Assembly: GCA_044361535.1 (NCBI GenBank)
Contig: JBIKIQ010000007.1
Coordinates: 79,800-143,799 of the forward strand
Direction: 5' to 3'
Source of the DNA: UBA952 sp044361535
GTDB lineage: Bacteria > Bacteroidota > Bacteroidia > Flavobacteriales_D > Crocinitomicaceae
DNA length: 64,000 nt
Shown: positions 24,420 to 34,278 of the stretch, in pieces
Position numbering within the stretch: the first letter of the stretch is position 1
Layout: each line of letters starts with the position of its first letter
Made by a program: the position numbers and the translations under genes
Notes under the pieces: model-generated
What the model saw: the letters and a program-made list of their open reading frames with translations, nothing else
Databases searched by the model: none
Told to the model about the DNA's origin: nothing

Positions 24420-25298
24420 ATGAAATCAATCTTTTTTTTACTTACTTTTTCCACTTTTGTTATTACATCTTGCGCAATAATCAGACCTAATCAGGTTGCT
24501 TTGAAATCTAAATTGGGAAGAATAAATAAGAAAGTAAAAGATCCGGGTCCTGTGTATTATAATCCTTTTTTAACAAGGATAATAAAAGTGAATATTAGCA
24601 CGATGAACTTATCAATACGTGAAAATTTACCGTCGAAAGAAGGTTTAACAATTTTATCAGAAAGTTCAATCTTATATCATATAAAATCATCGGATGTACC
24701 TAAAATAATTGAAGAAACAGGACTTGATTATGAAACCAATTTGATTTTACCTGTCTTTCGTTCGGCAGCTTCGGATGTATGTTCACGATATTATGCGAAA
24801 GATATGCACAGCGCTAAGAGAAATGAAATAGAAGAAGAAATCAAAAAACGTTTGGCAGAAGTATGTTCTAAAAAAGGATTTATTATAGAGGCTGTTCTTC
24901 TTAAAAGCATCACTTTGCCATCTGGTTTAACTAGATCCATTGAAACAAAACTTGAAGCAGAACAAGAGGCGTTGCGTATGGAATTTATATTGGACAGACA
25001 AAAGAAAGAAGTTGAACGTCAATTGATCGAAGCTGAAGGTGTAAAGAAAACAAATGTAATTCAATCAGAAGCAAAAGCAGAGTCAATGAGAATTGAGGCT
25101 GAAGGGCGAGCAAAAAGTATAGAAATTGAGGCCAAAGCGAATAAAAATGCCAATGAAATGCTGAATTCAAGTATTTCTTTAAACATATTAAAATTGAAAG
25201 AAATTGAGGCATTTATAAAATTATCTTCATCACCAAATACAAAAACATTAATAACAGATGGGAAAGGTGGATTATTGAATGTATTAGAGGATAAGTAA
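24420..25298 (+). CDS. SPFH/prohibitin-like lipoprotein
   Basis: The ATG at 24420 gives a lipoprotein signal (MKSIFFLLTFSTFVITSC). An upstream in-frame start would only add ten residues before it. The 292-residue protein has an SPFH (band 7) domain at about 25-170, with PGPVYYNPFLTRIIKVNIST, SILYHI and LPVFRSAASDV. A long coiled coil follows (about 175-260), in which QSEAKAESMRIEAEGRAKS repeats are alanine/glutamate-rich, as in prohibitins. Most SPFH proteins use a transmembrane anchor. A lipid anchor behind a lipobox cysteine suggests it assembles on the periplasmic face of a membrane. Function unknown, perhaps a membrane-scaffold ring. Confidence 0.85.
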   Translation: MKSIFFLLTFSTFVITSCAIIRPNQVALKSKLGRINKKVKDPGPVYYNPFLTRIIKVNISTMNLSIRENLPSKEGLTILSESSILYHIKSSDVPKIIEETGLDYETNLILPVFRSAASDVCSRYYAKDMHSAKRNEIEEEIKKRLAEVCSKKGFIIEAVLLKSITLPSGLTRSIETKLEAEQEALRMEFILDRQKKEVERQLIEAEGVKKTNVIQSEAKAESMRIEAEGRAKSIEIEAKANKNANEMLNSSISLNILKLKEIEAFIKLSSSPNTKTLITDGKGGLLNVLEDK

Positions 25299-25397
25299 GT
25301 TGATTTTAAAGGTATAAATCAAATTATTATTATGTTAATTTTCATATAATTACTTTGAGATTTGTGTTAAATTTTTAAATTTACACATCTAAATACC

Positions 25398-28238
25398 ATG
25401 AAGTTTACCATTACTTGCTTTTTCTTTTTCTTATGTTTTTTTGTAACTAGTCAACTCGATACCACATTTTGGTTTGTTGCACCAGAGGTAGCACAAGGTC
25501 ATGGAGATAGGCCAATAGTTTTTCGTTTTGCTACTTTAGCAAATCCGGCGACAATTTCAATTTCCCAACCTGCCAATCCTGCTTTTCCTGTTCAGGTACT
25601 AAATTTACCAGCAAATTCTGCTCAAACCTTAGATCTTACGCCATGGATTGATATTGTAGAAAATAAACCTGCCAATACGACTTTGAATTATGGTTTTAAA
25701 ATAACAGCAACCGCTCAAATTACGGCATACTATGAAGTAACACCAACATGTAATTGTAATCCAGATATTTTTGCTTTGAAGGGTAAAAATGCATTAGGTA
25801 CTGCCTTTTTAACACCGTTTCAGAATTTTTTAAATAATGCTTCTTATGCTCGTTCCGGCTTCAATGTTGTTGCTACTGAAAATAATACTGTCGTTACAAT
25901 TGTCCCAAGCCAAAATATTGTTGGGCATGCCGCTGGAATTCCCTTCAACATAACCTTAAATGCTGGTCAAACATATTGTGCAGAGGCTTCGAGTACTGCT
26001 GCTAATTTACATTTATCGGGTAGTTCTGTGGTTGCGAATAAAAAAATTGCCATTACCTTACATGATGATACAGCTGAAGGAACACCATACGGAGGATGTG
26101 CTGACTTACAGGGCGATCAATTGATTCCAAGTTCCATAATTGGAATGGAATACATAGCATTAAAAGGTTATTTGAATGGGCCTGATAAGGTGTATATTTT
26201 AGGAACTTCCAATGGCACTAACCTAAGTATTGATGGTACTAACGTTGGAGTAATTAATTTAGGTCAAACCTATGTTCATACTTTAACGAATCCAACTGCA
26301 TATATTGTAGCATCAGATTCAGTTTACGTTCTGCACCAATCTGGTTTTGGTTGTGAGGTAGGAGAAGCAATTTTGCCACCTTTAGTTTGCACTGGATCGA
26401 ATGTAGTTCCATTTACACGTTCAACTAATGAATTCTTTGCGGTTAATATTTTAGTGCCTGCCGGTGGCGAAAATAGTTTTACTTATAATGGACTAGGAGG
26501 TGTTATTAATGCCGCAAGCTTTAATTTTGTTCCCGGAACATCAAATGCTTGGATGTATGCACAGATTGATATGAGCGGAATTGTTCCTGTTCAGCAAGGT
26601 TCGAGAATAGAAAATAATTCAGTTAAATTTCACATGGGAGTTATTCATGGTGGCTCTAGTTCGGGTTGTCGTTTTGGTTATTTTAGTGATTTTGCCTCTT
26701 TGCGATATGAAATTCAATCTACAAATGATACATATTGTGCAGGAGAAACTATACAGCTATCATCGAATGTTTTACCTGGGGCAACCTATTCCTGGACAGG
26801 ACCAAATAATTTTTCGGGAATTGGTTCAGCTGTTTCAATTACTAATGCTCAATTAGCAGATTCAGGTATTTATGTTGTTTCTGGTCAACTCCCAGATGCC
26901 TGCATTCTTTTACCGGACACTATAGAAATTTATATTATTGAACAGCCATCAATACCAGAAATCTATCATGACGGTCCATGGTGTATAAATGAAAATGGTA
27001 TGATATGGCATACTATTCCTCCTTCTTTTGGATACCAATGGACAGATGAAAATGGAACCATTCTAGCTCAAAACGATACGTTATATTTTGCTTCTCCACT
27101 TTCAGAAGATACAATAAGTGTGAATTTAATTGCCAGTCTCAATAACTGCATTTCCGGGATTTCGTCTGAAATAATTCCAATTTACAATTTACCTCAGATT
27201 TTAGTGAACACCCCATACGAGATTTGTGGAAATGAGATAGATCTTAATTCTACAATTCAAAATGTTAATGGTGACTTAATTGACAGTATTTATTGGTACT
27301 CTGTCAGTGCTAATTTATACATAGGAAGTGGAACAGCTATTTCAGGTTTCATATCACCTACCGAACCAGAATCTTCTGTTTTAATTTCTTCAAATGTATT
27401 AAATGAAAATGGTTGTTTTAACTCTGACACTGTTGAACTTTTATTTCATGCGATTCCTAATATTTCTGCAAGTTATACTGATTTATGTAATGGAGAAGAT
27501 GTATTGTTTAATATCCAAGAAAATTGGGTTGGAAATCCAAGTTTATCTGATGCAATTCTTGGTACAATGAGTTTTGGAGATGGAACAAGTCAACTAAATC
27601 CTACTTGGAATTTTATAAAAACATACCCAGGGCCTGGAACTTATACTGTTATTTATCCTGTTGAAAGTACAAATGGGTGTCGTGACACCTTACAGTTTGA
27701 TTTAGATATTCAAGGCATTCCAATAGTTGATATTGTTATTGTTCCAGCGTGTGTTGAAAAGGCAGATTTTTCTGCAGATATCCAAGGATCTAGTTTTCAA
27801 TTGGATTCTTTGTTGTGGAGTTTTACAGGTTTTTCCAGTTCAACGCAACAAAGTTTTGAGGAAACTTTTCCAGGAGGAGGTTCAATTAATGGAATTTTAA
27901 CACTTTGGTCAAATATTGGCTGTGAATTTGAATTTCCATATCAATTTGAAATAGAGCCGAGCATAGATTTTCCTGAATTAGAAATCCCTAATGTAATTAC
28001 CGCTAATAATGATGGCATTAATGACAAAATTGAAATAAATCCTTTATTTGAAAATTGTTTTAGTTATGAGCTAACTATATTAAATCGATGGGGGACTAAA
28101 TTATTTACCACATCTTCAAGTCTAAATTCATTTGAAGGAAGGGATAGCGATGGAAAGGAATTAGTTGCAGGAGTTTATTTTTATACGTTAAAAAGTGACC
28201 AAGGTCAAAAACATGGTTTTATAACCTTAATAAGGTAG
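25398..28238 (+). CDS. Large surface protein with type B type IX sorting (CHU_C) domain
   Basis: The 946-residue protein has a signal peptide (MKFTITCFFFFLCFFVTSQ). Residues 20-430 resemble the IgGFc-binding-protein-like N-terminal domain of Bacteroidetes, with DTTFWFVAPEVAQGHGDRP and LQGDQLIPSSIIGMEYI. Ig-like/PKD-like segments follow (about 440-830; SYTDLCNGEDVLFNI and SFGDGTSQLNP). The C-terminal gliding-motility-associated domain starts at IPNVITANNDGINDKIEI and continues LTILNRWGTKLF, DGKELVAGVYFY, ending in an arginine. It is therefore exported by the Sec and type IX systems and attached to the cell surface. Ligand unknown. Confidence 0.87.
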   Translation: MKFTITCFFFFLCFFVTSQLDTTFWFVAPEVAQGHGDRPIVFRFATLANPATISISQPANPAFPVQVLNLPANSAQTLDLTPWIDIVENKPANTTLNYGFKITATAQITAYYEVTPTCNCNPDIFALKGKNALGTAFLTPFQNFLNNASYARSGFNVVATENNTVVTIVPSQNIVGHAAGIPFNITLNAGQTYCAEASSTAANLHLSGSSVVANKKIAITLHDDTAEGTPYGGCADLQGDQLIPSSIIGMEYIALKGYLNGPDKVYILGTSNGTNLSIDGTNVGVINLGQTYVHTLTNPTAYIVASDSVYVLHQSGFGCEVGEAILPPLVCTGSNVVPFTRSTNEFFAVNILVPAGGENSFTYNGLGGVINAASFNFVPGTSNAWMYAQIDMSGIVPVQQGSRIENNSVKFHMGVIHGGSSSGCRFGYFSDFASLRYEIQSTNDTYCAGETIQLSSNVLPGATYSWTGPNNFSGIGSAVSITNAQLADSGIYVVSGQLPDACILLPDTIEIYIIEQPSIPEIYHDGPWCINENGMIWHTIPPSFGYQWTDENGTILAQNDTLYFASPLSEDTISVNLIASLNNCISGISSEIIPIYNLPQILVNTPYEICGNEIDLNSTIQNVNGDLIDSIYWYSVSANLYIGSGTAISGFISPTEPESSVLISSNVLNENGCFNSDTVELLFHAIPNISASYTDLCNGEDVLFNIQENWVGNPSLSDAILGTMSFGDGTSQLNPTWNFIKTYPGPGTYTVIYPVESTNGCRDTLQFDLDIQGIPIVDIVIVPACVEKADFSADIQGSSFQLDSLLWSFTGFSSSTQQSFEETFPGGGSINGILTLWSNIGCEFEFPYQFEIEPSIDFPELEIPNVITANNDGINDKIEINPLFENCFSYELTILNRWGTKLFTTSSSLNSFEGRDSDGKELVAGVYFYTLKSDQGQKHGFITLIR

Positions 28239-28289
28239 ATTTAACTTAGCGTCATAAACTTATTTGATTTATTAAAATCTAGTTTGCTA

Positions 28290-30734
28290 TCAATAAAGTG
28301 AGGGGAATTTATTTGGGTTAACCTCGTGCATTATAGAATAAATCTTTTCGACAATATCATCTATACTCGGTTTAGAAAAATAGTCACCATCCGTTCCGTA
28401 AGCTGGTCTGTGGTCTTTTGCGCTTAAGGTTTCTGGTGAACCATCTAAATGGTAAAAAGCCTTCTGCTCAACTAAAATTTTATCTAAAATATAAGCAGTA
28501 GCACCACTTGATACATCCTCATCAACAATTAATAATCGATTTGTTTTTTCAATTGATTCTGAGATAATACCATGAATGTCAAAAGGAATGAGTGTCTGAA
28601 CATCAATTAATTCAATATCAATTCCGAGCTCTAAAAGTTGTTTTGCAGCAATTTCACATAAATTAAAAGTTGATCCATATGAAACTACAGTTATATCCGT
28701 TCCTTCTTTAACAATTTCTGGAATCCCAAGTGGTTCATTGAATTCGCCAATATTATCAGGCATTTTCTCCTTACTTCTGTATCCATTTAATGGTTCAATA
28801 ACAAGTGCTGGATCATCTGAAGCTAATAACGTATTGTAGAAACCTGCTGCTTTTGTCATGTTTCTGGGAACACAAATATACATACCTCTTAAAGCATTGA
28901 CAATCATTCCCATTGGTGATCCACTATGCCAGATACCTTCCAATCTATGTCCTCGTGTCGAAATAATCAGAGGAGCTTTTTGTCCTCCTTTTGTTCTATA
29001 TTGAACAGTTGCTAAATCATCCGACATAACTTGAATGGCGTACAGTAAATAATCTAGGTATTGAATTTCAGCAATTGGTCTCAATCCTCTCATAGCCATT
29101 CCAATCCCTTGTCCGACAATTGTACATTCTCTAATTCCCGTATCAAACACACGGTCAATTCCAAATTGATTTTGAAGTCCTTCCAATGTTTGGTTTACAC
29201 CACCAATTCCACCGACATCTTCTCCAAAAACAATGACTTCAGGCATCTTAGAGAGAATTTTACGGTAGTTTTCTCTTAATATAATTCTACCATCTTCCAT
29301 TGTCGAATCATTTGAATATATCGGTTCAATTGCTTCAACTTGTAAGGCAGATTTTTTAGATTCAGAATATAATAATGAGCTGTATCTTTGATTGTTTATA
29401 CCAATTTGCTGCTGAATCCAATCAGATAAATTTGATTTAGAACGGGTTTTGTCACTTAAAGCCAGACGTAAACATTTTCTTACTACTGATAAAATATCTT
29501 TACGAACAGGTTCAAAAGCTTTCTCCAAACTTTCAATTTCTCTTTCTATAAATACTTTGTTGGTAGATTCTGAAGCCAAATTTTTTAACAATACAATTGC
29601 TTCTTTTAAATCTTCATTAATTTCATGTGTAAAGGATTTCCATGCCTTATTTTTTGAATCTCTTACAGTATTCTTCGCTTCAGAATGGATTTGATCTAAT
29701 TCCTCCTCGGTGGCTATAATTGCTCCATCAGAATTGAAGGAAAGAATAAACTCTTTGAATTTTGAAATGCAATCATATTCAATTTCCCAATCTAATCGTT
29801 CTTTTGATTTATATCGTTCGTGAGATCCGGAAGTAGAATGTCCTTGAGGTTGATTAACTTCTTGAACGTGAACTAAAACTGGGACATGCTCTTCTCGAGC
29901 AATTTTTGCAGCTTTTTCATAGGTTTCACACAAGTGAACGTAATCCCAGCCCTTAGTTATTAATATTTCAAATCCTTTCTTCTCATCTGTTCGTTGAAAT
30001 CCTGCTAAGGCTTCAGAAATACTACCCTTTGTAGTTTGAAATTCACGCGGAACAGATATTCCATATCCATCGTCCCAAACAGACATAACTAAAGGAACTT
30101 GTAAAACACCAACGGCATTCATTGATTCCCAAAATGGACCTTCTGATGTCGATGCATCGCCTATTGTTCCAAAAACAATTTCATTTCCTTTATCAGTAAA
30201 TTTATTGAAATAGTCATTTTCTTGAATCGCTTCATTATTTCGGTAAAATTTGGAAGCAATTGCAAGTCCAACTAATCTTGGCATTTGTCCTGCTGTAGGC
30301 GAAATATCTGATGAACTATTTTTTTGGAGCATCAAATTTTTCCATTCACCATTTGAATCAAGATTTCTTGTAGAATAATGGCCGCCCATTTGTCTACCTG
30401 CAGATAGTGGTTCAAATTCTACATTTGTATGGGCATATAAACCGGCAAAGTACTGTTCTAATGTTAATTGGCCGATAGCGAGCATCATGGTTTGATCTCG
30501 ATAATATCCAGACCTGAAGTCACCATTTTTGAATTGTTTTGCAAGGGCTATTTGAGCCAATTCTTTACCATCTCCAAAAATTCCAAATTTTGCTTTGCCA
30601 GTTAGAACTTCTTTTCTTCCGAGTATTGACGCTTCTCGTGATTCACAAGCGAGTCTATAATCAGCAATTACTTGCGTTTTAAACGTTTCAAAATCTATTT
30701 TTTGAGGCGAATCAATAGTTGCTGTCTTTGCCAT
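28290..30734 (-). CDS. 2-oxoacid dehydrogenase E1, fused alpha/beta subunits
   Basis: The 814-residue protein is a thiamine diphosphate-dependent E1. Residues 1-450 match the alpha subunit, with YRDQTMMLA, GRQMGGHYSTRNLDSNGEW, and the cofactor site GTIGDASTSEGPFWESMNAVGVLQVPLV. Residues 470-814 match the beta subunit, with EDVGGIGGVNQTLEGLQ, GIGMAMRGLRPIAEIQYLDYLLYAI, HRLEGIWHSGSPMG and LIVDEDVSSGA. The fused form is typical of Bacteroidetes, where it is usually assigned to branched-chain or pyruvate-like 2-oxoacids. E2 and E3 are not encoded nearby. ilvE (41054) acts on the same branched-chain compounds but is not linked. TATCTTTG lies 23 bases upstream of the ATG. Confidence 0.9.
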   Translation of the reverse strand: MAKTATIDSPQKIDFETFKTQVIADYRLACESREASILGRKEVLTGKAKFGIFGDGKELAQIALAKQFKNGDFRSGYYRDQTMMLAIGQLTLEQYFAGLYAHTNVEFEPLSAGRQMGGHYSTRNLDSNGEWKNLMLQKNSSSDISPTAGQMPRLVGLAIASKFYRNNEAIQENDYFNKFTDKGNEIVFGTIGDASTSEGPFWESMNAVGVLQVPLVMSVWDDGYGISVPREFQTTKGSISEALAGFQRTDEKKGFEILITKGWDYVHLCETYEKAAKIAREEHVPVLVHVQEVNQPQGHSTSGSHERYKSKERLDWEIEYDCISKFKEFILSFNSDGAIIATEEELDQIHSEAKNTVRDSKNKAWKSFTHEINEDLKEAIVLLKNLASESTNKVFIEREIESLEKAFEPVRKDILSVVRKCLRLALSDKTRSKSNLSDWIQQQIGINNQRYSSLLYSESKKSALQVEAIEPIYSNDSTMEDGRIILRENYRKILSKMPEVIVFGEDVGGIGGVNQTLEGLQNQFGIDRVFDTGIRECTIVGQGIGMAMRGLRPIAEIQYLDYLLYAIQVMSDDLATVQYRTKGGQKAPLIISTRGHRLEGIWHSGSPMGMIVNALRGMYICVPRNMTKAAGFYNTLLASDDPALVIEPLNGYRSKEKMPDNIGEFNEPLGIPEIVKEGTDITVVSYGSTFNLCEIAAKQLLELGIDIELIDVQTLIPFDIHGIISESIEKTNRLLIVDEDVSSGATAYILDKILVEQKAFYHLDGSPETLSAKDHRPAYGTDGDYFSKPSIDDIVEKIYSIMHEVNPNKFPSLY

Positions 30735-30757
30735 AGTAAGTTATGATAGTTCGTAGA

Positions 30758-30765
30758 CAAAGATA
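30758..30765 (-). promoter_or_regulatory. Putative -7 promoter element for the E1 gene
   Basis: The minus strand reads TATCTTTG, 23 bases upstream of the ATG at 30734. No TTTG at proper spacing. Confidence 0.5.
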
Positions 30766-30844
30766 AAAAATAGATTGCAGATTACTTGAGAAAAAATGAG
30801 TGCAAATAAGGTATTTTTGATTTATAAAAATAAAACTAGAAATA

Positions 30845-32434
30845 TTAGGAGGTTACTACAAGAATTTCAGTGGAAAATGGATCGATTTCTTGAATTAAAT
30901 CATGCATTAGATTAAGTGATCCATTTGGACAAAAGGTAAAAAAATGAAAATAACGTTCTTGAGGAATTGAATCAGGTATCAGCTTATTTTTAATTTGTTC
31001 AATTTGTTTTAGTTCAATATCATGTTTCGTTGAAAGTTGTTTCTGTACCTTTACTTTAATTCGGTCGATGATTTTTTCGATATTTTTCCATTCACTTTCT
31101 AAGAAGTTTTCTATTTCTGGTGTTGATTTTTGAAAAATCGCCTTCGATTCTGTGTGTGCAGAGGTTATATGATTATCAATATTCTCCCAATTGAGATTTG
31201 AATACTCCTGAGTAGATGATAAATAATTTCTTTTTAATTCATCAAAAGAGACATTAATAAAATCTCGTATTGAAAATTGAAAATTCTTGATTTTTTTTTC
31301 AAGAGTTGGGTCAATGTAATAAATGGAAATACGATTAATCAAAAGTGGAAATGGAATAGTATTATAATTGAAATTAGTTTTTAGTTGCATCCAATAACTT
31401 AACTCACCCGGACCCCCTATATATGCAATATTTGGTAGGATTATTTCTTGATATAACGGTCTTAGAAATACGTTTGGAGAAAATGTTTCAGGATGATTTT
31501 CTATGTCTAACAGTAGATTTTCTTTAGAGATTTCTTCATCCGCTATGTAGTATTTATTTTCTTTATATGTAATTTTCGTTCTTTTGTTAGCAGACAATTT
31601 AAAAAAGTTAATCGGTTGAATTTTTGCTTGGGGTTTGATTCCATTTTGAAGTAGTAAAGTATCAGTTTTAGATACGTTCTGAAAAGTTGAAAATTGACTG
31701 ACTTCATTTTTAAATACAGGTATCAATTGGTTTTTAAGAATTTTTGAATTTGCATCTAAAACTAATAACCCATAATCTTTAAATAAGGATGTTAGAAAAC
31801 GAATAAATCCTTCTGATAATGTTCTCCCAGAAAAATGAGAAAGATGTTCTTTTATTTCATTGTTATCATTAGTTGAAAAAAAATCTAGGATGGAATTTCG
31901 AATCATAGAAAAATTCTCATCAAGTAGAAATTCACCTGTCGCGCCATTAAAATCATTCTCCCATGTGAAGTTTTTTGTGAATATATTCGTTTCAGAGATT
32001 TCATTTTTGTCATGATCCTCAGAAGCTAACCAAAAAACAGGGATGAAATGGTAATCTGGATGTATTTCATTGAGTTTTTGAGTAATGGAAAGGCAATGCA
32101 TTATCTTGTAAAAAAAGAAGGCAGGCCCACCGAATAAGGTAAGTTGTTGTCCAGTCGTAATTGTAAATGAATTTTCATTCTCTAGAAGTGCAATATTTTT
32201 TCTTATTGAATCCGAAATCTCAACTGAATTATACTGCTTGTCAAAATGAGCTTTTAATACTTTTCGATTTTCAGTTGAGTAATTTTTCTTTTTTAATTCA
32301 ATTTGTTCGCTAATTGATTCTCGTGAAAAAGGAAGTCCAATAAAGTCTGATAAGGTTTCCTGACTTTCGGCTAATTTTAGTTGAGTATCATTATAGTAGT
32401 TAAATAATTTTCGAGAAAGGGATTCGATTGTCAT
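30845..32434 (-). CDS. bshC: Bacillithiol biosynthesis cysteine-adding enzyme
   Basis: BshC joins cysteine to glucosaminyl-malate in the last step of bacillithiol synthesis. I start at the ATG at 32434 (MTIESLSRKLF); a TTG four codons further upstream runs into the terminator region. The 529-residue product has the family motifs FTITTGQQLTLFGGPAFFFYKI, VFWLASEDHDKNEI, FRPLYQEIILPNIAYIGGPGELSYW and a C-terminal coiled-coil region ending QERYFHFFTFCPNG. Length fits the usual 520-540. bshA and bshB are not in the window. It lies downstream of a terminator that closes the OmpA/TPR gene, so it probably has its own promoter. Confidence 0.92.
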   Translation of the reverse strand: MTIESLSRKLFNYYNDTQLKLAESQETLSDFIGLPFSRESISEQIELKKKNYSTENRKVLKAHFDKQYNSVEISDSIRKNIALLENENSFTITTGQQLTLFGGPAFFFYKIMHCLSITQKLNEIHPDYHFIPVFWLASEDHDKNEISETNIFTKNFTWENDFNGATGEFLLDENFSMIRNSILDFFSTNDNNEIKEHLSHFSGRTLSEGFIRFLTSLFKDYGLLVLDANSKILKNQLIPVFKNEVSQFSTFQNVSKTDTLLLQNGIKPQAKIQPINFFKLSANKRTKITYKENKYYIADEEISKENLLLDIENHPETFSPNVFLRPLYQEIILPNIAYIGGPGELSYWMQLKTNFNYNTIPFPLLINRISIYYIDPTLEKKIKNFQFSIRDFINVSFDELKRNYLSSTQEYSNLNWENIDNHITSAHTESKAIFQKSTPEIENFLESEWKNIEKIIDRIKVKVQKQLSTKHDIELKQIEQIKNKLIPDSIPQERYFHFFTFCPNGSLNLMHDLIQEIDPFSTEILVVTS

Positions 32435-32448
32435 ATGTTTGGTCAAAA

Positions 32449-32476
32449 AAAAAGACTATCCGAAGATAGTCTTTTT
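32449..32476 (-). terminator. Intrinsic terminator with UUCG tetraloop
   Basis: On the minus strand AAAAAGACTATC, loop TTCG, GATAGTCTTTTT forms a perfect stem. The closing C-G pair and UUCG loop are exceptionally stable, and a T-run follows. It lies 20 bases after the OmpA/TPR gene and just before the bshC start. Confidence 0.88.
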
Positions 32477-32495
32477 GAGTATATTATTGAAAAGT

Positions 32496-34202
32496 TTATT
32501 TTATTAAAGAGGAGAATGATGAATTTGATACAAAGTTACGAAACTCCTTATCTCTTCCTGCTTTCTCTTTTAAAGATGCATTTTTAGAAATTGCATTCTT
32601 AAGATTTGAAACCGTACCATCAACATTATTCAAACGAGCATTAGCAACAGCTTTTAAATAAAACCATTCTGCTGTTTCCTTTACAGTACAACCGTCTAAT
32701 GTTTTGATAGCCTCATCTGATTTTCCGTTTAACAATTGTGCTAATGCCAAATTAAATGAGTTTCCTCCTTTCATTGAAGAAATAGCTTCTGCATATTTAC
32801 CTTTTTTAATGCTAAAATACCCTGTGTTGAACTTTGCTTCAGGTAAAGCGTTTTTCTCCAATAACTTTCTCGCTGTTTCAAAATCACCCTTTTTACCAGC
32901 CACTGCTGCAAGATTATTTTTGTTTTCAGAAGAATTATCAATTTTACCAGATTTTTCAAAATAACTTTTCGCATCATCGTATTTACCTTGTTCATACATT
33001 AATACTCCTAAGTTATTCAAAACTAATTTATCATCAGATTTAACACTCAAAGCAGTTGAATAGATAGTTTGTTTTGTCTTTATATCACTAGTTACTTCAG
33101 CTGCTTGAATCAATTCGTCTAATTTCAATGAAGATGGATTAGAAGATCCAATTGACTTTAATTCATCGTTTGAATATCCTACAACACTGTAAGAAATAAC
33201 GATTTCAGCTCTTCTTAATTTAGGAAAGATATCTTTTTCTATTTCACTGAAAACTTTAGATATTTCTTTGATTTTCTTTTCGCGAGTGTCCAAGTCAGAT
33301 GTCTCTTTAATCACACGTGTGATTAAACTTTTTTCGTCAGATGCTAAAGAACTTTCATTCAATTTGGAAACGAAACCGTCAAAATCCTCTCCAAGACCTT
33401 TGGTTTTTGATAAAAGTTTTAAATCAATTGCAGGATATTTTGTGTCCTTTAATAATGTTTCAATTGCTTTTAGTGCTGTGGAAACACGGCTATCAGATAG
33501 TGTTACGTTTTTGCTCTCTACACCATCTGGACAAGCAAATCCATTAACAGAGATACTTTTAATAACAACTCTTGTATTACCGGCATTTGTTTTCAACCAT
33601 TCTTTTAATGCAACAACATCAGCATCTTTCATTTCATTTGGTCTCAATTCTGAACGACCTCTGTCAAAATTTATAGTTGCACTTGTAGTGAAATCTTTTG
33701 TTTGAACGTAATCTTGTCTTAAAGAAACTACTTTGAAATCCGGTTGAACCAAAAATGGAGTGATAATAGTTCCTTCAGCAATTTTTTTAGAATCAAAAGC
33801 TTCTTTTTTCTTTTCTTTTGTTCCAACTGCTCCTTTATAAGCTTTCAAACTCACTTCAAGGTCTGAACTTTCAAAGCTTGGATCGTAAGCGTATGATCTA
33901 TCATAAACCACTTTCCCTCCTGGCTTGTATGGGATGGACTTTTCTCCAATTTGGATTTTTTCACCGGCTACTTTAACAGGCTCCAAAGTTTGATTACCAA
34001 GTTTAGGAGTGATTTCTGCAACAATTTTCTTTTTGATCCCTTTCTCAGGTACTTTAACTTCAATTTTAACTCGAACTGAGTCACCATGCATTTCCAATGG
34101 ATCAGGAGTAACCGTATAGGTAAGATCCTTAATGGAATCACAACTTGAAAAAGCGATTCCTGCTAAAATTAACGCTGAAATTTTGAAAGTTTTCATTTTC
34201 AT
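32496..34202 (-). CDS. OmpA/TPR lipoprotein
   Basis: The 568-residue protein has a lipoprotein signal (MKTFKISALILAGIAFSSC, from the second Met). An N-terminal region of about 150 residues rich in beta strands is followed by a partial OmpA-like domain (about 170-330), with TINFDRGRSELRPNEMKDADVV and AEIVISY. TPR-like repeats come next (about 385-550), such as LVLNNLGVLMYEQGKYDDAKSYFEKSG. It is probably an outer-membrane lipoprotein that faces the periplasm and binds peptidoglycan or partner proteins through the TPRs. A well-spaced TTG-N19-TAAATTTG promoter precedes it and a UUCG terminator follows, so it is monocistronic. The sequence resembles proteins common in Flavobacteriales without assigned function. 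Confidence 0.82.
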   Translation of the reverse strand: MKMKTFKISALILAGIAFSSCDSIKDLTYTVTPDPLEMHGDSVRVKIEVKVPEKGIKKKIVAEITPKLGNQTLEPVKVAGEKIQIGEKSIPYKPGGKVVYDRSYAYDPSFESSDLEVSLKAYKGAVGTKEKKKEAFDSKKIAEGTIITPFLVQPDFKVVSLRQDYVQTKDFTTSATINFDRGRSELRPNEMKDADVVALKEWLKTNAGNTRVVIKSISVNGFACPDGVESKNVTLSDSRVSTALKAIETLLKDTKYPAIDLKLLSKTKGLGEDFDGFVSKLNESSLASDEKSLITRVIKETSDLDTREKKIKEISKVFSEIEKDIFPKLRRAEIVISYSVVGYSNDELKSIGSSNPSSLKLDELIQAAEVTSDIKTKQTIYSTALSVKSDDKLVLNNLGVLMYEQGKYDDAKSYFEKSGKIDNSSENKNNLAAVAGKKGDFETARKLLEKNALPEAKFNTGYFSIKKGKYAEAISSMKGGNSFNLALAQLLNGKSDEAIKTLDGCTVKETAEWFYLKAVANARLNNVDGTVSNLKNAISKNASLKEKAGRDKEFRNFVSNSSFSSLIK

Positions 34203-34231
34203 AATGAATTATCTAATTTGATTATTAACCG

Positions 34232-34261
34232 CAAATTTACATACAAAAATGGACTTACCAA
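34232..34261 (-). promoter_or_regulatory. Promoter of the OmpA/TPR lipoprotein gene
   Basis: On the minus strand TTG (34261-34259), a 19-base spacer, then TAAATTTG (34239-34232). Both elements and the spacing match the Bacteroidetes consensus. The ATG is 29 bases downstream of the -7 element. Confidence 0.65.
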
Positions 34262-34278
34262 GGTTGTAAAGACTTTTT

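Noticed and set aside
32435..32446. TTG start four codons upstream for bshC
   Set aside because: It would place the start next to the terminator; the ATG at 32434 fits the family N-terminus.
33268..33705. Plus-strand frame of 145 codons inside the OmpA/TPR gene
   Set aside because: It lies entirely antisense to a clear lipoprotein gene and has low-complexity Ser/Val/Phe content typical of a shadow frame.
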